A stretch of DNA of 64,000 bases from Desulfobacteraceae bacterium RAAP-1 (GTDB taxonomy: Bacteria > Desulfobacterota > Desulfobacteria > Desulfobacterales > Desulfatirhabdiaceae), in assembly GCA_001443525.1 (NCBI GenBank), contig LKPX01000001.1, positions 1 to 64,000 on the forward strand. The letters run 5' to 3'. The first letter of the stretch is position 1; each line of letters starts with the position of its first letter. The notes under the pieces were generated by a model, which did no database searches, had not been told where the DNA came from, and worked only from the letters and a program-made list of their open reading frames with translations. Below, in pieces: positions 57,056 through 64,000 of the stretch. The position numbers and the translations under genes were made by a program.

Positions 57056-58942
57056 TAATTGTGGTGCTGGAATGCTCCTCCTGCGTCTGTCGCAGGTCAG
57101 GGCTTTGGGCATGAGTTCATGTTCTTGTTTGTCTTCCGGCATTGTTTCGTCGAACCGGACGGCAGCGTCTCCATGATTGTTGCCGCCTTCAATCAAGGTT
57201 ACCAGTTCATCTACAAACGTCTTTAACTGCTCGGCATGACCATTCATTTCCGCCGAAGCGGATGCTGATTCCTCTGCGTTGGCGGCATTTTGCTGGACGG
57301 TGGTGTCCACATCGCTCACGGAGGTGTTGATCTGGTCAATTCCCTGAGCCTGCTCGCGAGACGCTGCGGCGATTTCGTTCACCAACTGTTCCACCTTGGA
57401 TGCGCTGGTCAATACATCACCGAATTCGCCGTTAACGTTTTCCACAAGACCGGCGCCTTCATGAATTATTGTAACTGTTGCTTCGATCAGAGATGATGTG
57501 TTTTTAGCTGCTTCCGCTGCACGTTTGGAAAGATTTCTCACTTCGTCTGCCACCACAGCGAATCCGGCGCCTGCTTCACCGGCACGGGCTGCTTCGACCG
57601 CGGCGTTCAACGCCAGTAAATTGGTTTGAAAGGCAATTTCGTCAATGGTTTTAACGATTTTCTGGGTCTCTTCGCTGGATTTAGAAATTTTTCGCATGGC
57701 GGAGGTTAACTGTTCCATGGATTCATGGGTCCGAGCGATGGTCTTTCTAGATTCGGTCATGAGCTGAGTGGCTTGCTGCGCATTGTCCGCATTCTGTTTG
57801 GTCATTGAAGATAATTCTTCGATGGACGCAGACGTTTCCTCGATGGATGCCGCCTGTCTGGAAGCGCCTTCTGCCAGTTCCTGGCTGGCAGTGGAAATCT
57901 GGCTGGAACCTGAAGCTACCTGCTCGGCGCTTTCTGTCAGACCTGCAATAACTGTCTGAATGGGTTTGCTGATGGAACGGACCAGCACATAGGAAATCAG
58001 CCAGAAACACAGGAAGCCTGCGCCCAGCATTATGGATATGGACATTATCATGAACTGTTGCTGTCCGGCGATGGAATGATCCACCAAAGTCAGAAGTGTA
58101 TCCGCAGCATCAAGAATCTGTTTCCCGGAATCGTTCAGAAGCGCCAGCCGCTCTTTTTCATTTCTGAAAAGTTTCTGAGATTCTCCTATGAATTGAAGGA
58201 ATTTACTGAGAGAATCCTTGACGGTGGAAGCTATCTGGGTCGTTTTGGTGTTGTTGGTCGCCGCAGCGATCTGCTCCAGCGATGCGACAAGGTCTTCCAC
58301 CTCTCCGGACGCGAGATTCCTGTACTGCTGGATGAATTTGTCATCACCACTGACCAGGTATTGCAGTTGAAGATTCTGCAATTGTATAAAAGCCATGTTG
58401 CAATCTCTGGCAATACCGAGCATTCCCGCGTCACTGGCATCCAGACTGCCACCCTCCATTTCGACCATGGACTGTTTTTTCTGAATATCATTGATAACAC
58501 CTGTCAGAAGATTTTGTGATGTCTGGAGGGGCTTGATCATTTCCGTCTTGACATGATTCTGCTGGGCGTGAATTTGGTCGAGTTCAGCGAACAGCTTACG
58601 GTATTTTTCGAATATCATTCCGATGGTATTGATCTGAACAGACCATGTTTTGTCGATCTTCTTCTGCTCAAGCGTGTGTATCCGGTTATTGATATCTCCG
58701 GCCATTGCATTGAACTGTGTCTTGAGTTCAGGCAGGAAAAACTGCAGATAGGTTTTTTCTGTCACGCGGGCCGTCAGAACTTTTTCGACAATGGTGTTGA
58801 CGTCCGTTTTAAGGCGATTGCCGTTTTCGATTCGTGAATAATAGAAAAATCCCGTTCCCACAGCTATCAGTACCAGAAATGAAGCAATGGCGACTAAACC
58901 GAACAATTTGGCGTTGAGACTTATGTTTCCTGCTTTTCTCAT
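57047..58942 (-). CDS. Methyl-accepting chemotaxis protein
   Basis: A 631-residue membrane chemoreceptor. First membrane helix about 13-35; a roughly 260-residue, all-helical periplasmic sensor resembling helical bimodular (HBM) domains; second helix about 297-321; HAMP-like ISKPIQTVIAGLTE; then the signalling domain with the hairpin tip IDEIAFQTNLLALNAAVEAA and RAGEAGAGFAVVADEVRNLS. No C-terminal NWETF-type tether is present. Its last residues (APQLSS) and stop run into a repeat fragment. AAGGAAGG precedes the ATG. A secreted Cache protein is encoded just upstream on the same strand. Confidence 0.93.
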   Translation of the reverse strand: MRKAGNISLNAKLFGLVAIASFLVLIAVGTGFFYYSRIENGNRLKTDVNTIVEKVLTARVTEKTYLQFFLPELKTQFNAMAGDINNRIHTLEQKKIDKTWSVQINTIGMIFEKYRKLFAELDQIHAQQNHVKTEMIKPLQTSQNLLTGVINDIQKKQSMVEMEGGSLDASDAGMLGIARDCNMAFIQLQNLQLQYLVSGDDKFIQQYRNLASGEVEDLVASLEQIAAATNNTKTTQIASTVKDSLSKFLQFIGESQKLFRNEKERLALLNDSGKQILDAADTLLTLVDHSIAGQQQFMIMSISIMLGAGFLCFWLISYVLVRSISKPIQTVIAGLTESAEQVASGSSQISTASQELAEGASRQAASIEETSASIEELSSMTKQNADNAQQATQLMTESRKTIARTHESMEQLTSAMRKISKSSEETQKIVKTIDEIAFQTNLLALNAAVEAARAGEAGAGFAVVADEVRNLSKRAAEAAKNTSSLIEATVTIIHEGAGLVENVNGEFGDVLTSASKVEQLVNEIAAASREQAQGIDQINTSVSDVDTTVQQNAANAEESASASAEMNGHAEQLKTFVDELVTLIEGGNNHGDAAVRFDETMPEDKQEHELMPKALTCDRRRRSIPAPQLSS

Positions 58943-58982
58943 GCCGTGGCCTTCCTTTTGTATTTTGGCTGATCAAAAGATT

Positions 58983-59114
58983 GATGCCCTCGTAAAAAGT
59001 CGAATTTCGGACGACTTCGCAAAAAGTTCGCAGGCAAGGCGCGCAAATCCGCAAGAAATGAAGCGTGCTTGTCGTACGCTGCAATGCAGCATGCGGACTT
59101 TTTACGAAGTCGTC
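58983..59114 (-). repeat. TCGTAAAAAG repeat, copy k (Cache-MCP gap)
   Basis: A 132-bp copy with both ends and a smaller central dyad (CGTGCTTGTCGTACG). Its orientation relative to transcription matches the copies in the flagellar cluster. Confidence 0.88.
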
Positions 59115-59241
59115 AGGCTTGGCGTCGTCCTTTAATGGATAGGAGCTGTGAGCGGCTGGCACACGATTCAGGATGCAGCCGTTCACAGCGCGTTTTTCAG
59201 TAGAGGTCGAACAATTTTTTTAAGGTGCATCGCATCGAGTG

Positions 59242-59808
59242 CTATTTAACCAGTTTCTGGATATCCTCCTTGGACATGCCATATACGCCGCAACCCAGCA
59301 CCAGGTCTTCTCCATCGACATGGCATAATTTTACATAGGAAACCTTTTGAGATGGTTCTTTTTCTCCGGGTTTAGGCCACATGTAATCCACCCATCCCGC
59401 TCCTTTCGCTTTTGCCACCTTGTTCATTTCGTTGAAAAAACGTTTGCCGTTGGGATCCTTGTAGTTGATGACGGACTTGCCGTCCATTTTGTACATGATG
59501 GGATGCATGAGCATTACCCCTGCCATGTTGTGAATCCAGATATACGTACCGGCAAACACGAACGGACTGTCTTTCCCGCTGAATTTCGAAAAACCCGCTT
59601 TGCCTTCCTTCTGAAGAAGTGCGCAGCCTTGATCCACTTTGTCTATGATCATTTTGGGTGTAGGTTTTGTGGCTGCCGTAGCCTCGCAGGCCATTTCCGT
59701 CTCTTTTGCCAGTTCTTCAGGCGTCTTGTCTGCCGCCAGAACAGGGATTGCTGAGAAAAACAGTATCGCTCCCAAAAGTAGTCCTGTGATGACATGGTGA
59801 TGTTTCAT
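59242..59808 (-). CDS. Secreted single-Cache-domain protein
   Basis: A 188-residue protein with a signal peptide (cleavage expected after PVLA, residue 25) and a compact Cache-type domain: MIIDKVDQGCALLQKEGKAG, TYIWIHNMAGVMLMHPIM, and SYVKLCHVDGEDLVLGCGVY. It has no membrane helix or output domain, so it would act as a free periplasmic binding protein. It is 300 bases upstream of the MCP on the same strand. Cache domains bind small organic acids or amines; the ligand here is unknown. A GGAGG site precedes the ATG. Confidence 0.82.
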   Translation of the reverse strand: MKHHHVITGLLLGAILFFSAIPVLAADKTPEELAKETEMACEATAATKPTPKMIIDKVDQGCALLQKEGKAGFSKFSGKDSPFVFAGTYIWIHNMAGVMLMHPIMYKMDGKSVINYKDPNGKRFFNEMNKVAKAKGAGWVDYMWPKPGEKEPSQKVSYVKLCHVDGEDLVLGCGVYGMSKEDIQKLVK

Positions 59809-59995
59809 ATTTCCTCCTGTGGCGCATAGGGTGTTTGGAACAGATATTCTCTGTGGTTACTGAGACAATTGTTCAGAGAATGGATACATTAAATGAATAA
59901 CGGCACCTTATATATTCATAAAAACTCACCTCCTTGGCTGACTATGGTAATTGTAGAACTGACTGCTTGTTATCCATGAAGAAACACGGTGTGGA

Positions 59996-60394
59996 CTATG
60001 CGCAATCATCTGTGCAGAGAACGGCCGTACACCTGATTTCGATACAGGCGTTTCTGGGTAAGGCGCTGACTTCGATAACGGCTCTGGCAGGGCGATGATC
60101 TGAAAAAAACTGCTGGTAAATCGAATTAAAGATGGAAAAATTGGCAATATCCGTCAGATATGCGTCCACGGAAACCACATGATGGACGTCTGAACCGGAT
60201 GCCAGAAGAATCTGCCGAAGATTCTCCAGTGCCTGGGATGTCTGGGCGGTTATGTCATTTCCAGCCAGATCACTGCTTTCCGGAATCAATCCGAGTTGAC
60301 CGCTGACAAATACAAAGGGTTTTGAAATGACGGCCTGGGAATATGGGCCGATGGCAGCCGGGGCGCGATCTGTCTGGACAGATATGATGGGCAT
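59996..60394 (-). CDS. ridA: RidA-family enamine/imine deaminase
   Basis: A 132-residue RidA/YjgF protein. GPYSQAVISKPFVFVSGQLG, NLRQILLASGSDVHHVVSVD and the catalytic Arg in RPARAVIEVSALPRNACIEI are present. RidA hydrolyses reactive 2-aminoacrylate and related enamines, protecting PLP enzymes. GAGGAGG lies 7 bases before the ATG. It appears monocistronic. The last residues CTAVLCTDDCA are more Cys-rich than usual. Confidence 0.92.
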   Translation of the reverse strand: MPIISVQTDRAPAAIGPYSQAVISKPFVFVSGQLGLIPESSDLAGNDITAQTSQALENLRQILLASGSDVHHVVSVDAYLTDIANFSIFNSIYQQFFSDHRPARAVIEVSALPRNACIEIRCTAVLCTDDCA

Positions 60395-60853
60395 GGGTGC
60401 ACCTCCTCATAGTTGGTGTAATGGCGAAAACAGGTTGGGAACCTCGTCTTTCTTCTTGCACTTTTTAGTGAATCAATCAAGAAAAATGATGAAGAATTAT
60501 TTTTTGGTAGGTGATCTCATAAAAGTCAACATTTGGATGACAAAACGTAAGCTTCAGGATCAAAGTACAAAAATTCTTTTGAAATATATCATTTTATGTC
60601 GTAACGTTTATTTTGCCATAGGGTCATCAAAATACACTGGATAGGAAGTGCGGTGCAACGCGGGTGTAATTCCATTTTGCTTTCAAAATGATATTCCAGC
60701 AAGCATTCGGACTGAGACCGCGAAAGCAAGCGAGCAGCGATGAGACTGTACAATTCAGTACGTCGAATCGCGGCACAGCGAAGCTGACAAAGGTATCAGT
60801 TTGAATGCGAACTGGAATAAGACTATCAAAGGGGCCATCAAAGGAGGCGTATC
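60395..60853. other. Intergenic region with inverted repeat copy 2
   Basis: The first 270 bases are AT-rich with no convincing gene; at 60514 TGATCTCATAAAAGTC then GGATGAC may be a decayed TCGTAAAAAG copy. The rest is the long repeat at 60669..60818. Confidence 0.5.
60669..60818. repeat. Long inverted repeat, copy 2 (complete)
   Basis: Bases 60669..60783 are the near-exact reverse complement of 1..114. The element probably extends to 60818, because the sequence at 60693 (ATTCCAGCAAGCATTCGGAC) is mirrored by one ending CTGGAAT at 60818, making an imperfect palindrome. It ends about 35 bases before the DUF2892-like gene. Confidence 0.85.
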
Positions 60854-61057
60854 ATGACAATTGACAAGATCGTGCTGGCGTTTGCCGGAAGCGTTATTCT
60901 AATCAGTCTGCTGCTGTCGTGGGCTTATAGCCATTATTGGCTGTGGCTGACGGCCATTGTAGGCGCCAACCTGCTTCAGGCGTCTTTTACTGGATTTTGT
61001 CCTCTGGCAAAGGTGCTGAAGCTTTTAGGAGTTAAAGAAGGCGCGGCGTTTAAATAA
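60854..61057 (+). CDS. Small DUF2892-like membrane protein
   Basis: A 67-residue protein with two membrane helices (about 6-24 and 28-46) and the FTGFCPLAKVLKLLGV segment typical of DUF2892, the membrane part of YgaP-type rhodanese proteins. The Cys in TGFCP is the family's conserved residue. No rhodanese domain is attached. AAGGAGG precedes the ATG by 6 bases. A hairpin terminator follows the stop. Confidence 0.85.
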   Translation: MTIDKIVLAFAGSVILISLLLSWAYSHYWLWLTAIVGANLLQASFTGFCPLAKVLKLLGVKEGAAFK

Positions 61058-61065
61058 CAGAAGGA

Positions 61066-61110
61066 AAAACGTAGTTCATGACTGTTTACAGCGGTGATGA
61101 ACTGCGTTTT
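61066..61110 (+). terminator. Terminator hairpin after the DUF2892-like gene
   Basis: AAAACGTAGTTCAT (61066..61079) pairs with ATGAACTGCGTTTT (61097..61110) over 14 bases with one mismatch, with a 17-base loop and T-rich sequence after it. It begins 9 bases after the stop codon. Confidence 0.6.
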
Positions 61111-61148
61111 AATTCTTTGCAGCTCTTGCGACATTGCGATTTAGGCTT

Positions 61149-61299
61149 GACGGATTCGTAAAAAGTCCGCAGGCTGCGTTGTGCCGCATCCTTCGTCATT
61201 GCAGTGTACGACAAGTACGCTTCATTCCTCAGGACTTGCACGCCTTGCCTGCGAACATTTTACGAAGTCGTCCGAAATTCGACTTTTTACGAAGGCATC
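61149..61299 (+). repeat. TCGTAAAAAG repeat, copy l (full length, opposite orientation)
   Basis: A 151-bp copy in the reverse orientation to the flagellar copies, following the plus-strand DUF2892-like gene. The ends GACGGATTCGTAAAAAGTCC and CGACTTTTTACGAAGGCATC are clear. The last codons and TAA stop of ddl on the minus strand lie inside it. Confidence 0.9.
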
Positions 61300-62222
61300 A
61301 AGCTTAGTTCAATCAGTCTGTCCAGAAGTTGAGGAAAGGATATCCCGGCGGTTTTGGCGGCGAGAGGCAGCAGGCTGGTTTGAGTCATGCCCGGGATGGT
61401 ATTGGTTTCAAGGACATATATATCTCTGTCCTTCAATATCATGTCTGTACGGCTGTATCCATTGCAAAAAAGCGCCCGGTGAGCCATCAGTGCGCGGGTC
61501 TGCGCTTTTTGTGTCAGTGTGTCATCAATACGGGCGGGACAAATTTCCCGGCTGGCGCCAGGAAGATACTTGGCGTGATAGTCAAAAAATTCGTACTGGC
61601 TGTCCGGAATAATTTCTATGACCGGCAGGGGTTCCAGTTCCTGGTTACCGATAACGCCAACGGTCAATTCTGTACCCTGAATGAATGCCTCAATCAGCAC
61701 CGTATCATCATGCTGAAAGGCGTTGCTGAAAGCCGATGTAATGGCTTCAGGAGTTTTTACGATAGACATCCCGATACTGGAGCCTCCTTTTACTGGTTTT
61801 ACGACCAGTGGCAACCCTATGCGTTCTATAATCGTCCGCGTATTCCACCGATCCTGACGGTGAAGCGTCATATAGGCGGGAGTCGGGATTCCTGCTTTTT
61901 CATAAAGCTGTTTGGATGCCAGTTTATTCATGGCGACAGCACTTCCCAAAACGCCAGATCCCTGATAGGGAATGCCCAGAAGATCCAGAAGCCCCTGAAC
62001 CGTTCCATCTTCTCCAAATGGCCCATGCAAAACAATAAGGGCGACATCCAGGGTAGGGGCATCTGCGACAAGACGGAGAAGATCCGTTTTGGGGTCGTAG
62101 CGGCAAACAGTGTATTTCGATTTGTCTAAAGCCTCAAAAACCTGATCTCCGCTTTTCAGGGATACATCACGCTCGGAAGAAACGCCGCCAGAAAGTAGAG
62201 CAACGGTGAGTTTTTTTGTCAT
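61287..62222 (-). CDS. ddl: D-alanine-D-alanine ligase
   Basis: A 311-residue ATP-grasp ligase that makes D-Ala-D-Ala for peptidoglycan. ALLSGGVSSERDVSLKSGDQ opens it; ALHGPFGEDGTVQGLL-type sequence (LHGPFGEDGTVQGLLDLLGI), PLVVKPVKGGSSIGMSIVK and the C-terminal VLETNTIPGMTQTSLLPLAA are diagnostic. Length is standard. The final residues MPS and the stop are encoded by the end of repeat copy l, replacing whatever the ancestral tip was. Confidence 0.95.
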   Translation of the reverse strand: MTKKLTVALLSGGVSSERDVSLKSGDQVFEALDKSKYTVCRYDPKTDLLRLVADAPTLDVALIVLHGPFGEDGTVQGLLDLLGIPYQGSGVLGSAVAMNKLASKQLYEKAGIPTPAYMTLHRQDRWNTRTIIERIGLPLVVKPVKGGSSIGMSIVKTPEAITSAFSNAFQHDDTVLIEAFIQGTELTVGVIGNQELEPLPVIEIIPDSQYEFFDYHAKYLPGASREICPARIDDTLTQKAQTRALMAHRALFCNGYSRTDMILKDRDIYVLETNTIPGMTQTSLLPLAAKTAGISFPQLLDRLIELSLMPS

Positions 62223-62231
62223 CTAAAAACC

Positions 62232-62723
62232 TCATGACATCAGTAGTTGGCGTTTGACGCTGTTGAATTCTTCCAGAGTAATTAAATTGTTTTCCAGTAA
62301 ACGTACCAGTTCGGAAAGTTCGCGGATTCTGGCGGATGCCGGATCTTCGAGTTGAGGTGGCGTATCGCAGGATGTATCCGGAAGAAATGTTGAAGGACTC
62401 CTGTCGTTGTTGATCTTAAACGACGCAACGCCCCCCAGAATACTGATTTCCACAGATCGGCCGTGAAAAAGTGGGGATTGCAGCATTTCCTGGAGTGTTT
62501 TGCCTTCCTCTTTCATCCTCGTGTAGAATCGATACGCCGATGCAGCAATAGCAGCAGCTCCTCCCAGAAATATCCAGATCATGTACTGAATAATTCCGCG
62601 GAAAAAAATAACCAACAGGCCTAGTCCGGCAATCAGAAGGATATGAAGCAGCAATACCGAATAGGCCATGAGTACGCTTTTAAAAACGCTATCACTCTGT
62701 TTGATTTTATGTGTCATGATCAT
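62232..62723 (-). CDS. Membrane protein with SHOCT-like C-terminus
   Basis: A 163-residue protein with two adjacent membrane helices (about 17-40 and 47-65) and a cytosolic tail. The last 30 residues (ELSELVRLLENNLITLEEFN and SVKRQLL) resemble a SHOCT module, a short helix pair found at protein ends. Function unknown. It lies 9 bases before ddl on the same strand and 11 bases after the DUF1992 gene, so the three probably form an operon. Confidence 0.65.
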   Translation of the reverse strand: MIMTHKIKQSDSVFKSVLMAYSVLLLHILLIAGLGLLVIFFRGIIQYMIWIFLGGAAAIAASAYRFYTRMKEEGKTLQEMLQSPLFHGRSVEISILGGVASFKINNDRSPSTFLPDTSCDTPPQLEDPASARIRELSELVRLLENNLITLEEFNSVKRQLLMS

Positions 62724-62734
62724 CAGATGTACGC

Positions 62735-63121
62735 TTATACTGAGGGTTTGGAGTCCATGCGACAGGTGAGTATCGCAGCGTAATGCTGAGGCATTTCCAT
62801 GGTAACCGGAGATTTTCGAAGGCAGTTGAGTTTCAGAATTAAATAATTCAACCGCTTTAACAGACGATATTTCCGAGACGTATCCTCCATATCTGTCAGC
62901 AGGTCCTGCGTCTGAAAAATCTCTTTTTTCAGCTCAATTTCCGGAGGAATATAACCGGCATTTTTCAGGATTTTGTAGGAAAGTCTCAGATCTTCCGGAA
63001 TATGTCGGTCATCTTCCAGTTCCAATGGCATTCCGGAGCCCGGAAGATTGTCAAACTCCCCACGACGCTGCGCCTGAAGGATACGCTCTTCTACAATTTT
63101 TTCGAAACCTGTTGGTATCAT
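62735..63121 (-). CDS. DUF1992 (DnaJC28-like domain) protein
   Basis: A 128-residue cytosolic protein with the DUF1992 signature EERILQAQRRGEFDNLPGSG, MPLELEDD and YKILKNAGYIPPEIELKKEI. The domain is also found in the human DnaJ homologue DNAJC28. Bacterial members are small stand-alone proteins of unknown function. It is the first gene of the short operon ending with ddl. Confidence 0.88.
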   Translation of the reverse strand: MIPTGFEKIVEERILQAQRRGEFDNLPGSGMPLELEDDRHIPEDLRLSYKILKNAGYIPPEIELKKEIFQTQDLLTDMEDTSRKYRLLKRLNYLILKLNCLRKSPVTMEMPQHYAAILTCRMDSKPSV

Positions 63122-63577
63122 GGGTTCAAATTGGATACAATTTCATTATATGAAGGCTGGATTATACGCAGATACAGATGGGCTGTCAATGTAATCGTTG
63201 CGGTGTGAAGCGAATCCCACTGTCAAGACAAAAAAGAGCCGAGTTTAAGGAGGCTTTTTTCAGCTTTATGACAGGTTATTGTCTCAAACTATTGCATAGA
63301 ATTTCAACGATTATTTTCCCTGTTGATATTGGGTGAAAAATCTTCTAATCTGCTATCAGACGCAGTTGTGTTCTTTCCTGCCTTTTTCAAATCTGATGCT
63401 CTCGTAAAAAGTCGAATTTCGGACGGCTTCGTAAAATGTTCGCAGGCAAGGCGCGCAAATTCTTCAGGAGTGAGGCGTACTTTTGGGTACGCCGTAACGA
63501 CGAAGGATGCAGCGCTGGCGCAGCATCCGGACAAAGCCGTCAAACCTGCCGGACAATCTGAATGAAAGGAGATACTG
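63122..63577. other. Divergent intergenic region with hairpin and repeat copy m
   Basis: A 456-base gap. At 63230..63260 AAAAAAGAGCC and GGCTTTTTT form a terminator-like hairpin that no adjacent transcript obviously needs. Repeat copy m occupies 63395..63541. No gene is seen. Confidence 0.55.
63395..63541 (-). repeat. TCGTAAAAAG repeat, copy m (near full length)
   Basis: A 147-bp copy with the GGCGTAC-TTTTGG-GTACGCC hairpin; about nine bases near the high end (the CTTTTTACG segment) are deleted. CAAATCTG (63388..63395) and CAAACCTG (63541..63548) flank it, a 7-of-8 direct repeat. Confidence 0.88.
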
Positions 63578-64000
63578 ATGCCGATTATCACCATTTCCAG
63601 AGGAAGCTATTTTCACGGAAGGTCTATCGCTGAAAAACTATCCCGAAGATTAAACTATGCCTGTGTATCCCGGGATGAAATCATTGAGAACCTTGACGAA
63701 TTCCACCTGCCGGAAATAAAACTGGTACGGGAACTCAATGATGCTTTTTCCATTCTTGACCGTTTCCCTCATGGCAAAAAACGTTTTGTTGCAGCAATCC
63801 GCTCGGCGATTCTCAACCGGTTTCTATCCGGCAATGTGGTTTATCATGGGCTGGTGGGCCATTATTTTGTCAGCGGTGTTTCACACGTTCTCAAGGTCAG
63901 AATCGTATCCGATATCGAAAGCAGAGTGGCTGGTGAAATGGCCAGAGAAAATATTTCTGAAGAAAAAGCGCGCTACATCCTGAAAAAAGATGATGACGAG
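63578..64000 (+). CDS. Cytidylate kinase-like protein (cut by window edge)
   Basis: The first 141 residues of a protein that runs off the window. MPIITISRGSYFHGRSIAEK opens it, and AVVYHGL-type sequence (NVVYHGLVGHYF), VLKVRIVSD, RVAGEMARENISEEKARYIL follow. This is the cytidylate kinase-like family (AAA_26/Cytidylate_kin2 type), related to CMP kinases with unclear substrates. The usual P-loop is degenerate (SRGSYFHGRSIAEKL). AAAGGAG precedes the ATG by 7 bases. Confidence 0.8.
   Translation, partial: MPIITISRGSYFHGRSIAEKLSRRLNYACVSRDEIIENLDEFHLPEIKLVRELNDAFSILDRFPHGKKRFVAAIRSAILNRFLSGNVVYHGLVGHYFVSGVSHVLKVRIVSDIESRVAGEMARENISEEKARYILKKDDDE

Noticed and set aside
1-64000. rRNA, tRNA, prophage, restriction-modification or toxin-antitoxin genes
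   Set aside because: Looked for in gaps and gene content on both strands; none supported.

Overview
The window reads as chromosomal DNA of an anaerobic, polarly flagellated Desulfobacterota (deltaproteobacterial) cell, most likely of the Desulfobacterales type. This is inferred from gene content and protein style: FlhF/FlhG, FlbD, sigma-54 flagellar promoters, SelB, an AmrS-type radical SAM enzyme, and a beta-oxidation operon with an SCP-x-like thiolase and an HSD10-like dehydrogenase beside a GAF-AAA-Fis regulator. No 16S gene is present to confirm this.

Region 1 (about 0.15-36.2 kb, all minus strand) is a nearly complete flagellar and chemotaxis block. In transcription order it runs flgB-flgC-fliE-fliF-fliG-fliH-fliI-fliJ-fliK-flgD-flgE-flbD-motA-motB1-motB2-fliL-fliM-fliN-fliO-fliP-fliQ-fliR-flhB; flhA-flhF-flhG-fliA; a DUF2802-like gene-flgF-flgG-flgA-flgH-flgI-flgJ; flgM-flgN; cheA-cheR-cheD-HDOD. 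Clear -24/-12 (sigma-54) promoters precede flgB, flhA and the DUF2802-like gene. A sigma-28-like site precedes flgM, and a sigma-70-like site precedes cheA. Filament and junction genes (fliC, fliD, fliS, flgK, flgL) and cheW/cheY/cheB are absent.

Region 2 (36.4-47 kb) is mixed: a Rossmann-fold protein with a Cys-rich motif, a methyltransferase, a lone AmrS-type radical SAM protein, a GT-C-type membrane glycosyltransferase, a sensor-less histidine kinase with a REC-DUF4388-roadblock regulator, an OsmC protein, SelB and a DUF2333-like membrane protein. Region 3 (47.1-56.3 kb) is a sigma-54 activator divergent from a six-gene acyl-CoA degradation operon. Region 4 (56.5-64 kb) holds a shortened shikimate kinase, an MCP with a neighbouring secreted Cache protein, RidA, a small DUF2892-like membrane protein, Ddl, two small conserved proteins and the start of a cytidylate-kinase-like gene.

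Throughout, a 90-155 bp repeat with inverted ends recurs about 14 times, usually wedged between genes and touching the upstream stop codon. Its ends carry stop codons and a Shine-Dalgarno-like GAGGG. Two full-length copies are flanked by direct repeats. The other strongest leads are a CheA carrying a MshEN-like tandem motif, a second MotB paralogue whose channel Asp is Gly, and an FlhF with an Ada-like Cys/His zinc module at its C-terminus.
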